IMG/VR virus record: IMGVR_UViG_3300035523_000072
Location: 1-20,024 of that record
From: a virus
DNA length: 20,024 nt
Direction: 5' to 3' (one strand)
Within the stretch, counting starts at the first letter, position 1. Every line of letters starts with the position of its first letter. Below are positions 13,411-19,488 of this stretch, piece after piece. The notes below the pieces were generated by a model, which had not been told where the DNA came from, searched no databases, and saw nothing but the letters and a program-made list of their open reading frames with translations. Both the position numbers and the translations under genes were made by a program.

Positions 13411-14268
13411 TTACTTGCCTATCTCATCCCATGGCACGGCTTCACGTCGCGAGGTCGCCGGGAAGGGTATCGGTCGCACGATCACATCGAGCAACTTATC
13501 GGGCAGGCGCTCCATCATCGGCACGCGCTTCAGATCATCCAACTTGCCATTGATCGTCACGCACGTCACCTTGCCGGTGGTGATGCGGTACTCAAACACC
13601 GTCATCAACGCCGGGCCACTGTTGCGCGAGAGGTCGCCCGAACCCAGGTCATCGAACAGCAGCAGGTCCACGGCGCACATCCGCTTCAAATGCGCCTGCT
13701 TCATCTCCCGCTCGCTCTCTGCCGGGATCATGTTGTGTTGCAAGGCGAACGCTGGCCCGCTCTCGTACAGCATCGTCGGCACCTCGGGAGAGAAGCGCCA
13801 GGCCGGGTCAGTATGACGCCGCACGCCGAACTTCCGCCCCCACGCCTCGGCCACCAGCGCCAGCACACTGGTCTTGCCCGACCCCTGCCCACCGCACAGC
13901 GCCAGCCCCTTGCCGTGCTCGTGTGCCCAGGCGATGTGCTCCAGGTAATGCCGGATGATCTTCCGCGCCGGGGCATCCGTGATGCCGCTGATGCGCTTAC
14001 TGCCGTCCACGTACTTCGCCTCAAAACCCGCCATACCGGCAATACTGGGCGTGGCGCAGAACGCCTGCCACTCCTCCGCCGTCGCCGGGAAATCAGTCGG
14101 GAAGATCGGCGGTGAAGGCTGCGAGCTCGGCGCGGTCAGCCTCACTGGCGCATCCGGGAGGAAGGGACGTCCGCGCTTGGCCGCGTCCTCTTCCTGTCGC
14201 AGCACGAGCGCCTGCCACTCTCCCCGGTCCTTCGGACGTGTGCCCGCTTTGGTCACGAACTGTAGCAT
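13411..14268 (-). CDS. DnaC/IstB-type AAA+ helicase loader
   Basis: The start is taken at ATG 14268 (MLQFVTKAGTRP) because GAGGAGG lies 9 nt upstream; this gives 285 aa. The ATPase core begins near residue 100: Walker A 'CGGQGSGKTSVLAL' (~125-138), Walker B 'VDLLLFDDLGSGD' (~200-212), sensor-like 'VTCVTINGKLDDLK' and the box VII-like 'MERLPDKLLDVIV'. The N-terminal ~75 residues are proline-rich and probably mediate a partner contact. It should load the host replicative helicase onto the phage origin, as lambda P or DnaC do. It follows the replication initiator, which it overlaps by 176 nt in another frame. If that overlap is an artefact, ATG 14034 is an alternative start. Confidence 0.85.
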   Translation of the reverse strand: MLQFVTKAGTRPKDRGEWQALVLRQEEDAAKRGRPFLPDAPVRLTAPSSQPSPPIFPTDFPATAEEWQAFCATPSIAGMAGFEAKYVDGSKRISGITDAPARKIIRHYLEHIAWAHEHGKGLALCGGQGSGKTSVLALVAEAWGRKFGVRRHTDPAWRFSPEVPTMLYESGPAFALQHNMIPAESEREMKQAHLKRMCAVDLLLFDDLGSGDLSRNSGPALMTVFEYRITTGKVTCVTINGKLDDLKRVPMMERLPDKLLDVIVRPIPFPATSRREAVPWDEIGK

Positions 14269-15301
14269 CTCGGTAATCCTCCTCCTCAAGTCTCTCTCGC
14301 AAATCCCGCAGGGCATACTCCGCCATGCGCCCAATGATCACCGCCGGGCAGGACGCCTGCCGCAAATCGGCCAGGTTCGTCGGACGCCGCAGGCGCAAGG
14401 TGATCTCCTGCACATCGTCCACCTGCAACCGCTGCGCCGCCGCCTGCAGGTCGCGCAGGTTCGATTCCACGCCCTCCAGCGTCGCCGCCGGGTACACCCC
14501 GGCATCAGCCAGCGGACGGGCGTTGTACTTGGCCACCTCATCGCTGAATCGTCCCAACAACGGCCACCGGACCGATTCCCCCGCAACGGGTGGTGGGGTG
14601 TCCGTGTTCGTATCTAGCTCTACTACCAAACCACCAACTACGGGTATACGGTTTACGGTATACGGAGTACGGTTACGGGGATCGCATACGGTATAGTCCA
14701 AGGTATGCGATACCGTACCCCCCTGTGTATCGCTATGTGTATGCGATACCGTATCGCATACCTTCGCGTCAATTTCCCCGCCATCCTGCGCCGGAGCGAA
14801 CCCCGGCAAATACGCCCCAGCCTTCTCCTGTAAGCTCAAAAGGAGCGTAATCCACCGCTCTTTCTCCTGCGGATTCATCTGCTCATCTTCCAGCGGATTG
14901 CGCAAAATCTCCCGCGCCACGTCCAAAAACACCGGGGAATTAGGCAGTTCTTTCAGAATACTGGTGGCCCCCACCGCGCTCTTGCCATTACAGATCGGGT
15001 TAAGATCGAAATGGTTTTTCACCCAAACTACGCGGGAATTTTCATCGAAGGCGATAAAACCGCGCGAAGAAACGAAAGAAGTGATTATTTTTTTCACCCG
15101 GCGCAGGCTAAGCCCCAGGTCATCCGCCAACGCCGGAATCGACAGCACATAGCACCCCAGCGCCGTCTGCGCCGGGTGCAGCGCCAGGTAAAAGTACACA
15201 CGCTGCTCATCCGCATCGAGCCCGCGCAGTGTTGTGTTAAACAGATTATTCGCCAACTTCGTATACCGTTGCCGGTCCGCCTTGGCAATATATCGCCCCA
15301 T
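14093..15301 (-). CDS. Phage replication initiator with winged-helix-like N-terminus
   Basis: A 402-aa protein. Residues ~30-105 look like a winged helix ('LDADEQRVYFYLALHP', 'LSIPALADDLGLSLRRVKKIITSFVSSRGFIAFDENSRVVWVKNHF'), the organisation of DnaD/replisome-organiser and lambda O-like initiators. Residues ~170-240 form a T/P/G-rich linker with repeated 'TVSHT' (twice) encoded by the repeat block at 14641-14761. A C-terminal helical region follows ('LEGVESNLRDLQAAAQRLQVDD', 'EYALRDLRERLEEEDYRD'). The final ~60 residues are G/R/A-rich and overlap the helicase loader out of frame. It likely binds the repeats inside its own gene and recruits the loader. Ribosome site AGGA is 6 nt before ATG 15301; 15 nt separate it from the methyltransferase gene. 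Confidence 0.7.
   Translation of the reverse strand: MGRYIAKADRQRYTKLANNLFNTTLRGLDADEQRVYFYLALHPAQTALGCYVLSIPALADDLGLSLRRVKKIITSFVSSRGFIAFDENSRVVWVKNHFDLNPICNGKSAVGATSILKELPNSPVFLDVAREILRNPLEDEQMNPQEKERWITLLLSLQEKAGAYLPGFAPAQDGGEIDAKVCDTVSHTHSDTQGGTVSHTLDYTVCDPRNRTPYTVNRIPVVGGLVVELDTNTDTPPPVAGESVRWPLLGRFSDEVAKYNARPLADAGVYPAATLEGVESNLRDLQAAAQRLQVDDVQEITLRLRRPTNLADLRQASCPAVIIGRMAEYALRDLRERLEEEDYRDATVRDQSGHTSEGPGRVAGARAATGRGRGQARTSLPPGCASEADRAELAAFTADLPD
14641..14761. repeat. Iteron-like repeat block inside the initiator gene; candidate replication origin
   Basis: The first part holds TACGG at 14647, 14654, 14661, 14668 and 14674 (7,7,7,6-bp spacing) and again at 14687. The second part holds a 15-bp direct repeat GTATGCGATACCGTA at 14703-14717 and 14739-14753, and GTATCGC at 14727 and 14751. 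It also holds a perfect 23-bp palindrome at 14739-14761 with 11-bp arms GTATGCGATAC and GTATCGCATAC. The nearby 14681-14695 segment ATCGCATACGGTATA is an inverted partial copy. Lambda-type origins lie in the middle of their own initiator gene, with iterons bound by the initiator. Confidence 0.7.
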
Positions 15302-15316
15302 AGGTGTCCTGCCTCT

Positions 15317-16192
15317 TTAAAACAAACTCGGCTGTAATTGCCGGGCAGCCGCTGGATTGATCCACAGCACTTCCTGCCGCTCTCGCGCCCCGTCAGCCAT
15401 CGCCTTGCGGTGCACCTGGTGCCACGCGCCATACAGTTCCTCATACAACGCACTGGGATAGCCGGAGAGTATGACCATGCCCTGCACTGCATGTAATCGC
15501 TCGGCCAAGGCGCGGTGATCGTCGTCGCTCATCTCGTGGCGGTAATCAGGAATGTCATCAGTTCGCGTCGAGAGCACGTACGGTGGATCGCAATAGAACA
15601 GCGTATCCTGCCGGTCATGCTGACGGATAATGTCCAGGGCTGACCGTTGCTCGATCACCACGCCACGCAAACGCTCGACGAAGGTCTGTATCTCGACCGG
15701 ATAATACTGCCAGTCGTGCGCCGGCGTAGAGCCCGACCGCGATGAGTTGGCGCGAAACCCTGTCGGCGCCCGCCATACCGAGGCGCGTGTACGCATACCG
15801 CGCGGTTTCTTCTCGTGCAAGGCATTCGATCCGAACCCCATAAAGGATTTGATGATAGTACGCCTGGCGCGCTCAATAGCATCGTCCGTGGGATAATACG
15901 CCTCGGCGAACTCCTCACGAGAAAACGGCGTCGTGAACAATAGTCGTTCGAGCTGCTTCGCCGTCTCTTCCGAGCGTAGCACGCGAAACACGTTCACGAC
16001 CTCACCGTCAAGCTCGTTATAGACCTCACTATACGTGCGCGGCTTCTGCATAAGCACGCTCGCCGCGCCACCGTAAGGCTCGACATAAATCCGGTGCGGA
16101 GGAAAGTGAGCGATCACCCACGGTGCAATTTTCCACTTCCCCCCGTGATATCGCAGTACCGGCCTGCGCGGTGCATCAATGCTTGGCATCAT
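15317..16192 (-). CDS. D12-class DNA N6-adenine methyltransferase (Dam-like)
   Basis: The protein carries the D12/Dam-family motifs in order: 'RYHGGKWKIAPWVIAHFP' near the N-terminus, the SAM-binding motif 'VEPYGGAASVLM' (~37-48), 'NELDGEVVNVFRVLR' and the catalytic 'YCDPPY' (DPPY at ~202-205). It transfers methyl groups from SAM to adenine N6. The target cannot be read from the sequence; GATC is the commonest for this family. AAAGG lies 8 nt before ATG 16192 (291 aa); ATG 16198 is an alternative. No cognate restriction enzyme gene adjoins it, so it is probably an orphan phage enzyme protecting DNA from host restriction or marking the replication origin. It is followed closely by the initiator. 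Confidence 0.9.
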   Translation of the reverse strand: MMPSIDAPRRPVLRYHGGKWKIAPWVIAHFPPHRIYVEPYGGAASVLMQKPRTYSEVYNELDGEVVNVFRVLRSEETAKQLERLLFTTPFSREEFAEAYYPTDDAIERARRTIIKSFMGFGSNALHEKKPRGMRTRASVWRAPTGFRANSSRSGSTPAHDWQYYPVEIQTFVERLRGVVIEQRSALDIIRQHDRQDTLFYCDPPYVLSTRTDDIPDYRHEMSDDDHRALAERLHAVQGMVILSGYPSALYEELYGAWHQVHRKAMADGARERQEVLWINPAAARQLQPSLF

Positions 16193-16463
16193 ATACATGA
16201 CCTTTCGCCAACTTCAGCGCGACGCGAATGAGTTCCACAGCCTGGCGTGACGGGTTGCGAGTCGTGAGGTAGCCGAGAGGATAATTGACGAACGCTATCC
16301 AGCACCCGTCCGCATAGTCCTTATCCGCGCCGATAGAACGTTTTAAGGCATTGCGGAACTGCTGACGTGTCATCAAGTCGATGCCACGCCGCAAAGTGTT
16401 AAGTCGATCAAGCAAGAGAATCCCCTCCGCCTCAAGCGAATCATGGTTCAGACACCGCTTCAT
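16176..16463 (-). CDS. 95-aa protein of unknown function, first member of repeat-leader pair
   Basis: The frame starts at ATG 16463, overlapping the previous stop as ATGA, and encodes 95 aa. Residues 3-15 (RCLNHDSLEAEGI) are identical to the neighbouring 95-aa protein because both are coded by the 54-bp duplicated sequence. The rest is unrelated: 'MTRQQFRNALKRSIGADKDYADGCWIAFVNYPLGYLTTR' and a basic C-terminus 'VELIRVALKLAKGH'. Translation could instead start at TTG 16418, six bases after GGAGGGG within the repeat, or at ATG 16373; the repeated peptide would then not be made. I do not recognise a family. The end overlaps the methyltransferase start. Confidence 0.6.
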   Translation of the reverse strand: MKRCLNHDSLEAEGILLLDRLNTLRRGIDLMTRQQFRNALKRSIGADKDYADGCWIAFVNYPLGYLTTRNPSRQAVELIRVALKLAKGHVYDAKH

Positions 16464-16472
16464 CCCGCCACC
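16419..16472. repeat. 54-bp direct repeat, copy A
   Basis: This 54-bp segment recurs at 16703-16756 with one mismatch (T at 16459 against A at 16743), 284 bp away. It spans the last codons of one gene (…V-A-G-stop), the overlapping ATG of the next, and the first ~15 codons. It contains a purine-rich GGCGGAGGGG on the minus strand that could serve as a ribosome site. Confidence 0.9.
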
Positions 16473-16747
16473 ATCACCTTCAACTTATACCGCCGCTGCG
16501 ACGCCGCGCGCCGTTTCCGGCGCTCCTCATCCGTCATGCACCGACGACTGCTCACTACCTTGAGCGCGCGACGGGCAACCGTCTTTCGCTCCCACTCATC
16601 GGCGTGCGCAATACAGAGCCGCTGCAGGTAGGTGCTTGATGCCACGAGACCAGCGATGAATGCGCAGTTGTTGCTGTGGGCCATGAGGTCACCACCAGCG
16701 CTAATCCCCTCCGCCTCAAGCGAATCATGGTTCAGACACCGCATCAT
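16460..16747 (-). CDS. 95-aa basic protein of unknown function, second member of repeat-leader pair
   Basis: The start is set at ATG 16747, overlapping the preceding TGA (ATGATG; the next ATG at 16744 is equivalent). The 95-aa product shares 'RCLNHDSLEAEGI' with its downstream neighbour, then diverges: 'MAHSNNCAFIAGLVASSTYLQRL', 'HADEWERKTVARRALKVV' and a highly basic C-terminus 'DEERRKRRAASQRRYKLK' that would suit nucleic-acid binding. A shorter product from ATG 16684 (GGTGGTGA upstream, 74 aa) is possible. It has the same length as the neighbouring ORF and ends with the same V-A-G codons as the gene upstream of it. No family recognised. Confidence 0.55.
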   Translation of the reverse strand: MMRCLNHDSLEAEGISAGGDLMAHSNNCAFIAGLVASSTYLQRLCIAHADEWERKTVARRALKVVSSRRCMTDEERRKRRAASQRRYKLKVMVAG

Positions 16748-16756
16748 CCCGCCACC
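16703..16756. repeat. 54-bp direct repeat, copy B
   Basis: Identical to 16419-16472 except for one base. Like copy A it covers a gene junction: the end of the 156-aa gene, the overlapping start of a 95-aa gene and its first codons. The inner GGTGTCTGAACCATGATT is the segment that also occurs near 10.5 and 10.6 kb. Confidence 0.9.
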
Positions 16757-17214
16757 CCCACCGCCCGCACCCCAAACCCAGCCTGCTCCCAAGCGATCAG
16801 CCCACGCCGCGTGATACCGCGCAGATAGCAGCTATGCTGCCCTGTGCTGCGCAGGATGACCTCCGCCAGCGAATGTACCACCTCGTCAGGATTGGACGCC
16901 CTGGCGGGCTGCTGCGCCGCCACATGGGCCAACGGCGGGGCCGTTGACGGTAAGAAATCATCCGCGTCAAACAGCGACAACGTGCCGTGGACAACAGCCG
17001 GCGCAACCACGATTGGCGCGGGTATGTCCCCGTTAAGGATGAGCCCTTTCCAGAGCGCCGTCGCGTACCGCGAGCCATCGGATTCCACCCACGATGCCGT
17101 AACGTAGGTGTCGTGATCGCCAAGCACTTCCCCGGTCACCATGTCTCCGGTAAACCGGGAGTGAAAACTAATCGGAGTATGCAACGCCATGTCGCAACAG
17201 TTCTGCTGTATCAT
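16744..17214 (-). CDS. 156-aa protein of unknown function
   Basis: The start is set at ATG 17214 (MIQQNCCDMALH), which overlaps the nuclease stop as ATGA and has GGGAG 5 nt upstream; the ATG at 17244 is inside the previous gene. Residues ~10-75 look like a small beta domain ('FHSRFTGDMVTGEVLGDHDTYVTASWV', 'RYATALWKGLILNGDI'). A P/A-rich linker follows (~75-110), then a helical end ('NPDEVVHSLAEVILRSTGQHSCYLRGITRRGLIAWEQAGFG'). The two-domain layout suggests an adaptor or regulatory protein in the replication operon. I do not recognise the family and assign no function. Confidence 0.65.
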   Translation of the reverse strand: MIQQNCCDMALHTPISFHSRFTGDMVTGEVLGDHDTYVTASWVESDGSRYATALWKGLILNGDIPAPIVVAPAVVHGTLSLFDADDFLPSTAPPLAHVAAQQPARASNPDEVVHSLAEVILRSTGQHSCYLRGITRRGLIAWEQAGFGVRAVGVAG

Positions 17215-17684
17215 GCCTTCTCCCGTTTCATGCGTCGAATGCACGAGAGCAGCATCGTCACCTCACCCCGCATGTTGCGCTCTCCGAAATATTCAGAGGC
17301 GCGCGTGACCTCGACTTTGCCACGTGCGTTCACTTCGAGGAGACCCCACTGCGCCGGGAGTTCTGCCGCGGAGATCAGGCCTGCCGGCGCCAAAAAATAG
17401 CGTTGTGAACCCAAGCCTAAATAGGCATGTCGGCGAAAAAGTTTCTTCCGGTCAGCGCGAAAATCCGCCCGGCTTGTTTTGCATTCGATGAGAATGCTAT
17501 AACCACAGTGCCACCCAATAGCGTCAGGAATCTCGCCGCTCTCGAGAAGCGTCACCGTCTCGGCCATAATCACCGGACATGCCCCATGGCCCTGTGTGCT
17601 CGCATTGCGCCATGAAGTAGCAAGCCAGCGCTTTGCCAGCTTTACGAGATCGGCGTGGGTATAGCGGATTGTATTGTCTGCCAT
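17211..17684 (-). CDS. PD-(D/E)XK nuclease-like protein
   Basis: The start is set at ATG 17684 (MADNTIRYTHADLV), with AGAGG 6 nt upstream; the longer frame to 18014 is a shadow of the preceding gene. The 157-aa product has a PD-(D/E)XK arrangement: E48 near the first helix, 'IPDAIGW' (D54), 'YSILIECKTSRADF' (E67-x-K69) and 'RADRKKLFRR', followed by 'GLGSQRYFLAPAGLI' and 'WGLLEV'. These are the core beta strands and active-site residues of small phage endonucleases with this fold. The substrate is unknown; Holliday-junction resolution, host-DNA degradation or recombination are possible. It sits between two unknown proteins in the early operon, overlapping the downstream one by 4 nt. Confidence 0.65.
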   Translation of the reverse strand: MADNTIRYTHADLVKLAKRWLATSWRNASTQGHGACPVIMAETVTLLESGEIPDAIGWHCGYSILIECKTSRADFRADRKKLFRRHAYLGLGSQRYFLAPAGLISAAELPAQWGLLEVNARGKVEVTRASEYFGERNMRGEVTMLLSCIRRMKREKA

Positions 17685-17709
17685 GAAGCACCTCTCGGTA
17701 TTCCGCCCT

Positions 17710-18276
17710 CTAATACTCGCGCACTTCCCAAAAAACCGTATTATGCCCAAGCGTGCCGACACCGCGGTTGAAGACGGTAAACTCGACCACGGCGTCAGGA
17801 TAGCGTTCCCATATATCTTGCAGTGTGTCCCAACTGGGGGCATCCATGGCCGCGCGCAGCATGAGTTGGGCGGCGAGTCCATCGGCGTGTCTCGTCTCGG
17901 TGGCAAGAGCGGAGCGCATAATGTCGTCGACGCGGGTGTAAGTAAGCGAAAGATAGTGCTCGTCGCGCATGACCTCACCCTGAATGACGCGCCCGGCGTT
18001 GGACGTGCAGTCACTTTGTGAGACCGTCACGAGCGAGAGATCGCAGCCGAGCGCCTGCCAGTGGTCAAGCAGCAAGCACAGCACGAAGACATTGGCTATC
18101 GGTTGCGCGTAGTGCGGCAGGCGGATGCCCGGTCTCCCGTTATACATGAGCCCGATGGGAAACGTCAGTTCACCGCGCCGTGCAGCGTCGAGCGGCCATG
18201 TCTGAAAGCGGTTGCCGAATTGCCCGCGCTCATACAGCGCGCGCATGGTCGGTTTATCCTTGATCGCTGGCATCAT
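17710..18276 (-). CDS. 188-aa protein of unknown function linked to ThyX
   Basis: The ATG at 18276 overlaps the ThyX stop (ATGA), with GGAG 8 nt upstream, so it is probably cotranslated with ThyX. The protein starts 'MMPAIKDKPTMRALYERGQFGNRFQTW', continues 'LTFPIGLMYNGRPGIRLPHYAQPIANVFVLCLLLDHW' and ends 'VVEFTVFNRGVGTLGHNTVFWEVREY'. The middle has an amphipathic helical region ('RVDDIMRSALATETRHADGLAAQLMLRAAM'). It looks globular and soluble, with no membrane segment and no recognised catalytic motif. A 25-nt gap with a good ribosome site leads to the nuclease-like gene. Coupling hints at a nucleotide or DNA function, but this is inference only. Confidence 0.7.
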   Translation of the reverse strand: MMPAIKDKPTMRALYERGQFGNRFQTWPLDAARRGELTFPIGLMYNGRPGIRLPHYAQPIANVFVLCLLLDHWQALGCDLSLVTVSQSDCTSNAGRVIQGEVMRDEHYLSLTYTRVDDIMRSALATETRHADGLAAQLMLRAAMDAPSWDTLQDIWERYPDAVVEFTVFNRGVGTLGHNTVFWEVREY

Positions 18277-18971
18277 GGACGTGTCTCCGCTGCCTGCGGT
18301 CCAAAGATCAACGGCAGTGCTTCCGCCAATTGTACGGCCAGCGGTATCATCGCCTCACGCATTTGTGGGTGGGCGGCGTGAGCGGTGCGCAGGGCGATGA
18401 TGTGACGCCATTCCCGCAGGTTGGCCTTGACGACGATGTGCGTCGCTAGCGAGTTCGGAAGCACAGTGCGTGCCTGCTGTGGTTGCCATCCATGTTGCAG
18501 CAGTTTCCCGTAATCACGCTCGGCAACAGCCATATGCCAGAACCACCAGGAATCCTCTTGCGATACGGCGAGGGGAAGGTCGAGAGAGATTCCATACAGT
18601 CCATCCCAACAGATGGGATAGATGCCTGTTGGCACCGTCGTAACCCAGGGAGGAAGCACGAAGGCAATATCATCGCTGCCGTAGTTGCAATACCGTGTCG
18701 ACTCCTGCGCGAAGCTGGCCAGGCGGTGACGCACCAGCTCATGGCTCACGCCTCGGTCAACGGTAAAGAGCACGGTCAGATCAACGAACTCCAGCATTGC
18801 CTCATGCCCACGGGCAATCAGTTGTCCCACGAGCCTGCGCGCTGACGTTCCGTCGTCGGTAATACGCTCCTCACTGCGATAACACGTCCGCGCGGCGCGC
18901 TCGATCGCGCGATAGACGGCGGTCTCATCGACCGCGGTGAGCAATTCATAACCAGGCTTAATGATGCGCAT
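18273..18971 (-). CDS. thyX: Flavin-dependent thymidylate synthase ThyX
   Basis: The start is set at ATG 18971 (MRIIKPGYELL), with GGAGGAG 9 nt upstream; the frame to 19025 only reads into the preceding gene. The 232-aa product carries the ThyX signature R-H-R-x(2)-S-x(3)-E-S-x-R-Y as 'RHRLASFAQESTRY' (~81-94), preceded by 'HEAMLEFVDLTVLFTVDRGVSHELV'. The C-terminal 'KANLREWRHIIALR' and 'AHPQMREAM' bind substrate and flavin in this family. It makes dTMP from dUMP using FAD, NADPH and methylene-tetrahydrofolate, supplying thymidylate during phage replication. The gene overlaps the DUF1643 gene by 14 nt and the next gene by 4 nt. All signature residues seen are intact. Confidence 0.94.
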   Translation of the reverse strand: MRIIKPGYELLTAVDETAVYRAIERAARTCYRSEERITDDGTSARRLVGQLIARGHEAMLEFVDLTVLFTVDRGVSHELVRHRLASFAQESTRYCNYGSDDIAFVLPPWVTTVPTGIYPICWDGLYGISLDLPLAVSQEDSWWFWHMAVAERDYGKLLQHGWQPQQARTVLPNSLATHIVVKANLREWRHIIALRTAHAAHPQMREAMIPLAVQLAEALPLIFGPQAAETRP

Positions 18972-19488
18972 TTGCGTCTTCTCCTCCCACTTTCCCCAGC
19001 TTCCAGACAAACGGCACCACGTCATAGCTCAAATAGAGCGGATGCCCCGGTTCCCCGATAGCGCACATCTTCAGGGCATACAGCGTGACGCCCTCTGCCA
19101 CCAGCGCCTGCGCGACGTTGCGCCCGCGCTCCATACAGGCCCCGTGCGTGCCCCACGCGCAAATCACCCTGCCCGCCCGACGCGCCCAAAAATGGATACA
19201 CGCGTCATTGTCCGCGCCGACAGGATCATCCGCTTCGTACAGCGCCGTAGGGTCGGTTGACCACAGGGCGAACAGGTTCGTAACAATCAGACCGCCGAAA
19301 CCGTCAGCCCGCGCCCTCCGTTCACAACGCTCCACCGTGGGATCGTTCGTCACCTCGTCCGCCGTGCTCGGGTTGAGCATGACGAAGTTGACGTATGGAA
19401 GCATCTCATCCCAAATACGCGAAAGCATGTAACGATAGCGGCGATCCGACGAGAACTCGGCGGCGGTTTGTGTAAAGAGGTCGCTCAT
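18958..19488 (-). CDS. DUF1643 family protein
   Basis: A 176-aa protein with the DUF1643 pattern: 'RYRYMLSRIWDE', 'NFVMLNPSTADEVTNDPTVERCERRA', 'GFGGLIVTNLFALWSTDP', 'DPVGADNDACIHFWA', 'VICAWGTHG' and 'GHPLYLSYDV'. The near-invariant MLNPSTAD, NDPTxxRC, NLFA, DPxGxxND and AWG blocks are all present, so it is probably intact. The biochemical function of the family is not established to my knowledge; it is frequent in phages and mobile elements. The start overlaps the upstream stop (ATGA, 19485-19488), and the gene overlaps ThyX by 14 nt. Confidence 0.88.
   Translation of the reverse strand: MSDLFTQTAAEFSSDRRYRYMLSRIWDEMLPYVNFVMLNPSTADEVTNDPTVERCERRARADGFGGLIVTNLFALWSTDPTALYEADDPVGADNDACIHFWARRAGRVICAWGTHGACMERGRNVAQALVAEGVTLYALKMCAIGEPGHPLYLSYDVVPFVWKLGKVGGEDANAHH

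Noticed and set aside
13288-14115. 275-codon open frame on the plus strand
   Set aside because: Antisense to the helicase loader; H/R/L-rich composition and no domain.
14641-14761. CRISPR array
   Set aside because: The repeats are short, vary in spacing and orientation, lie inside a conserved gene and have no spacer structure; an origin-type iteron block fits better.
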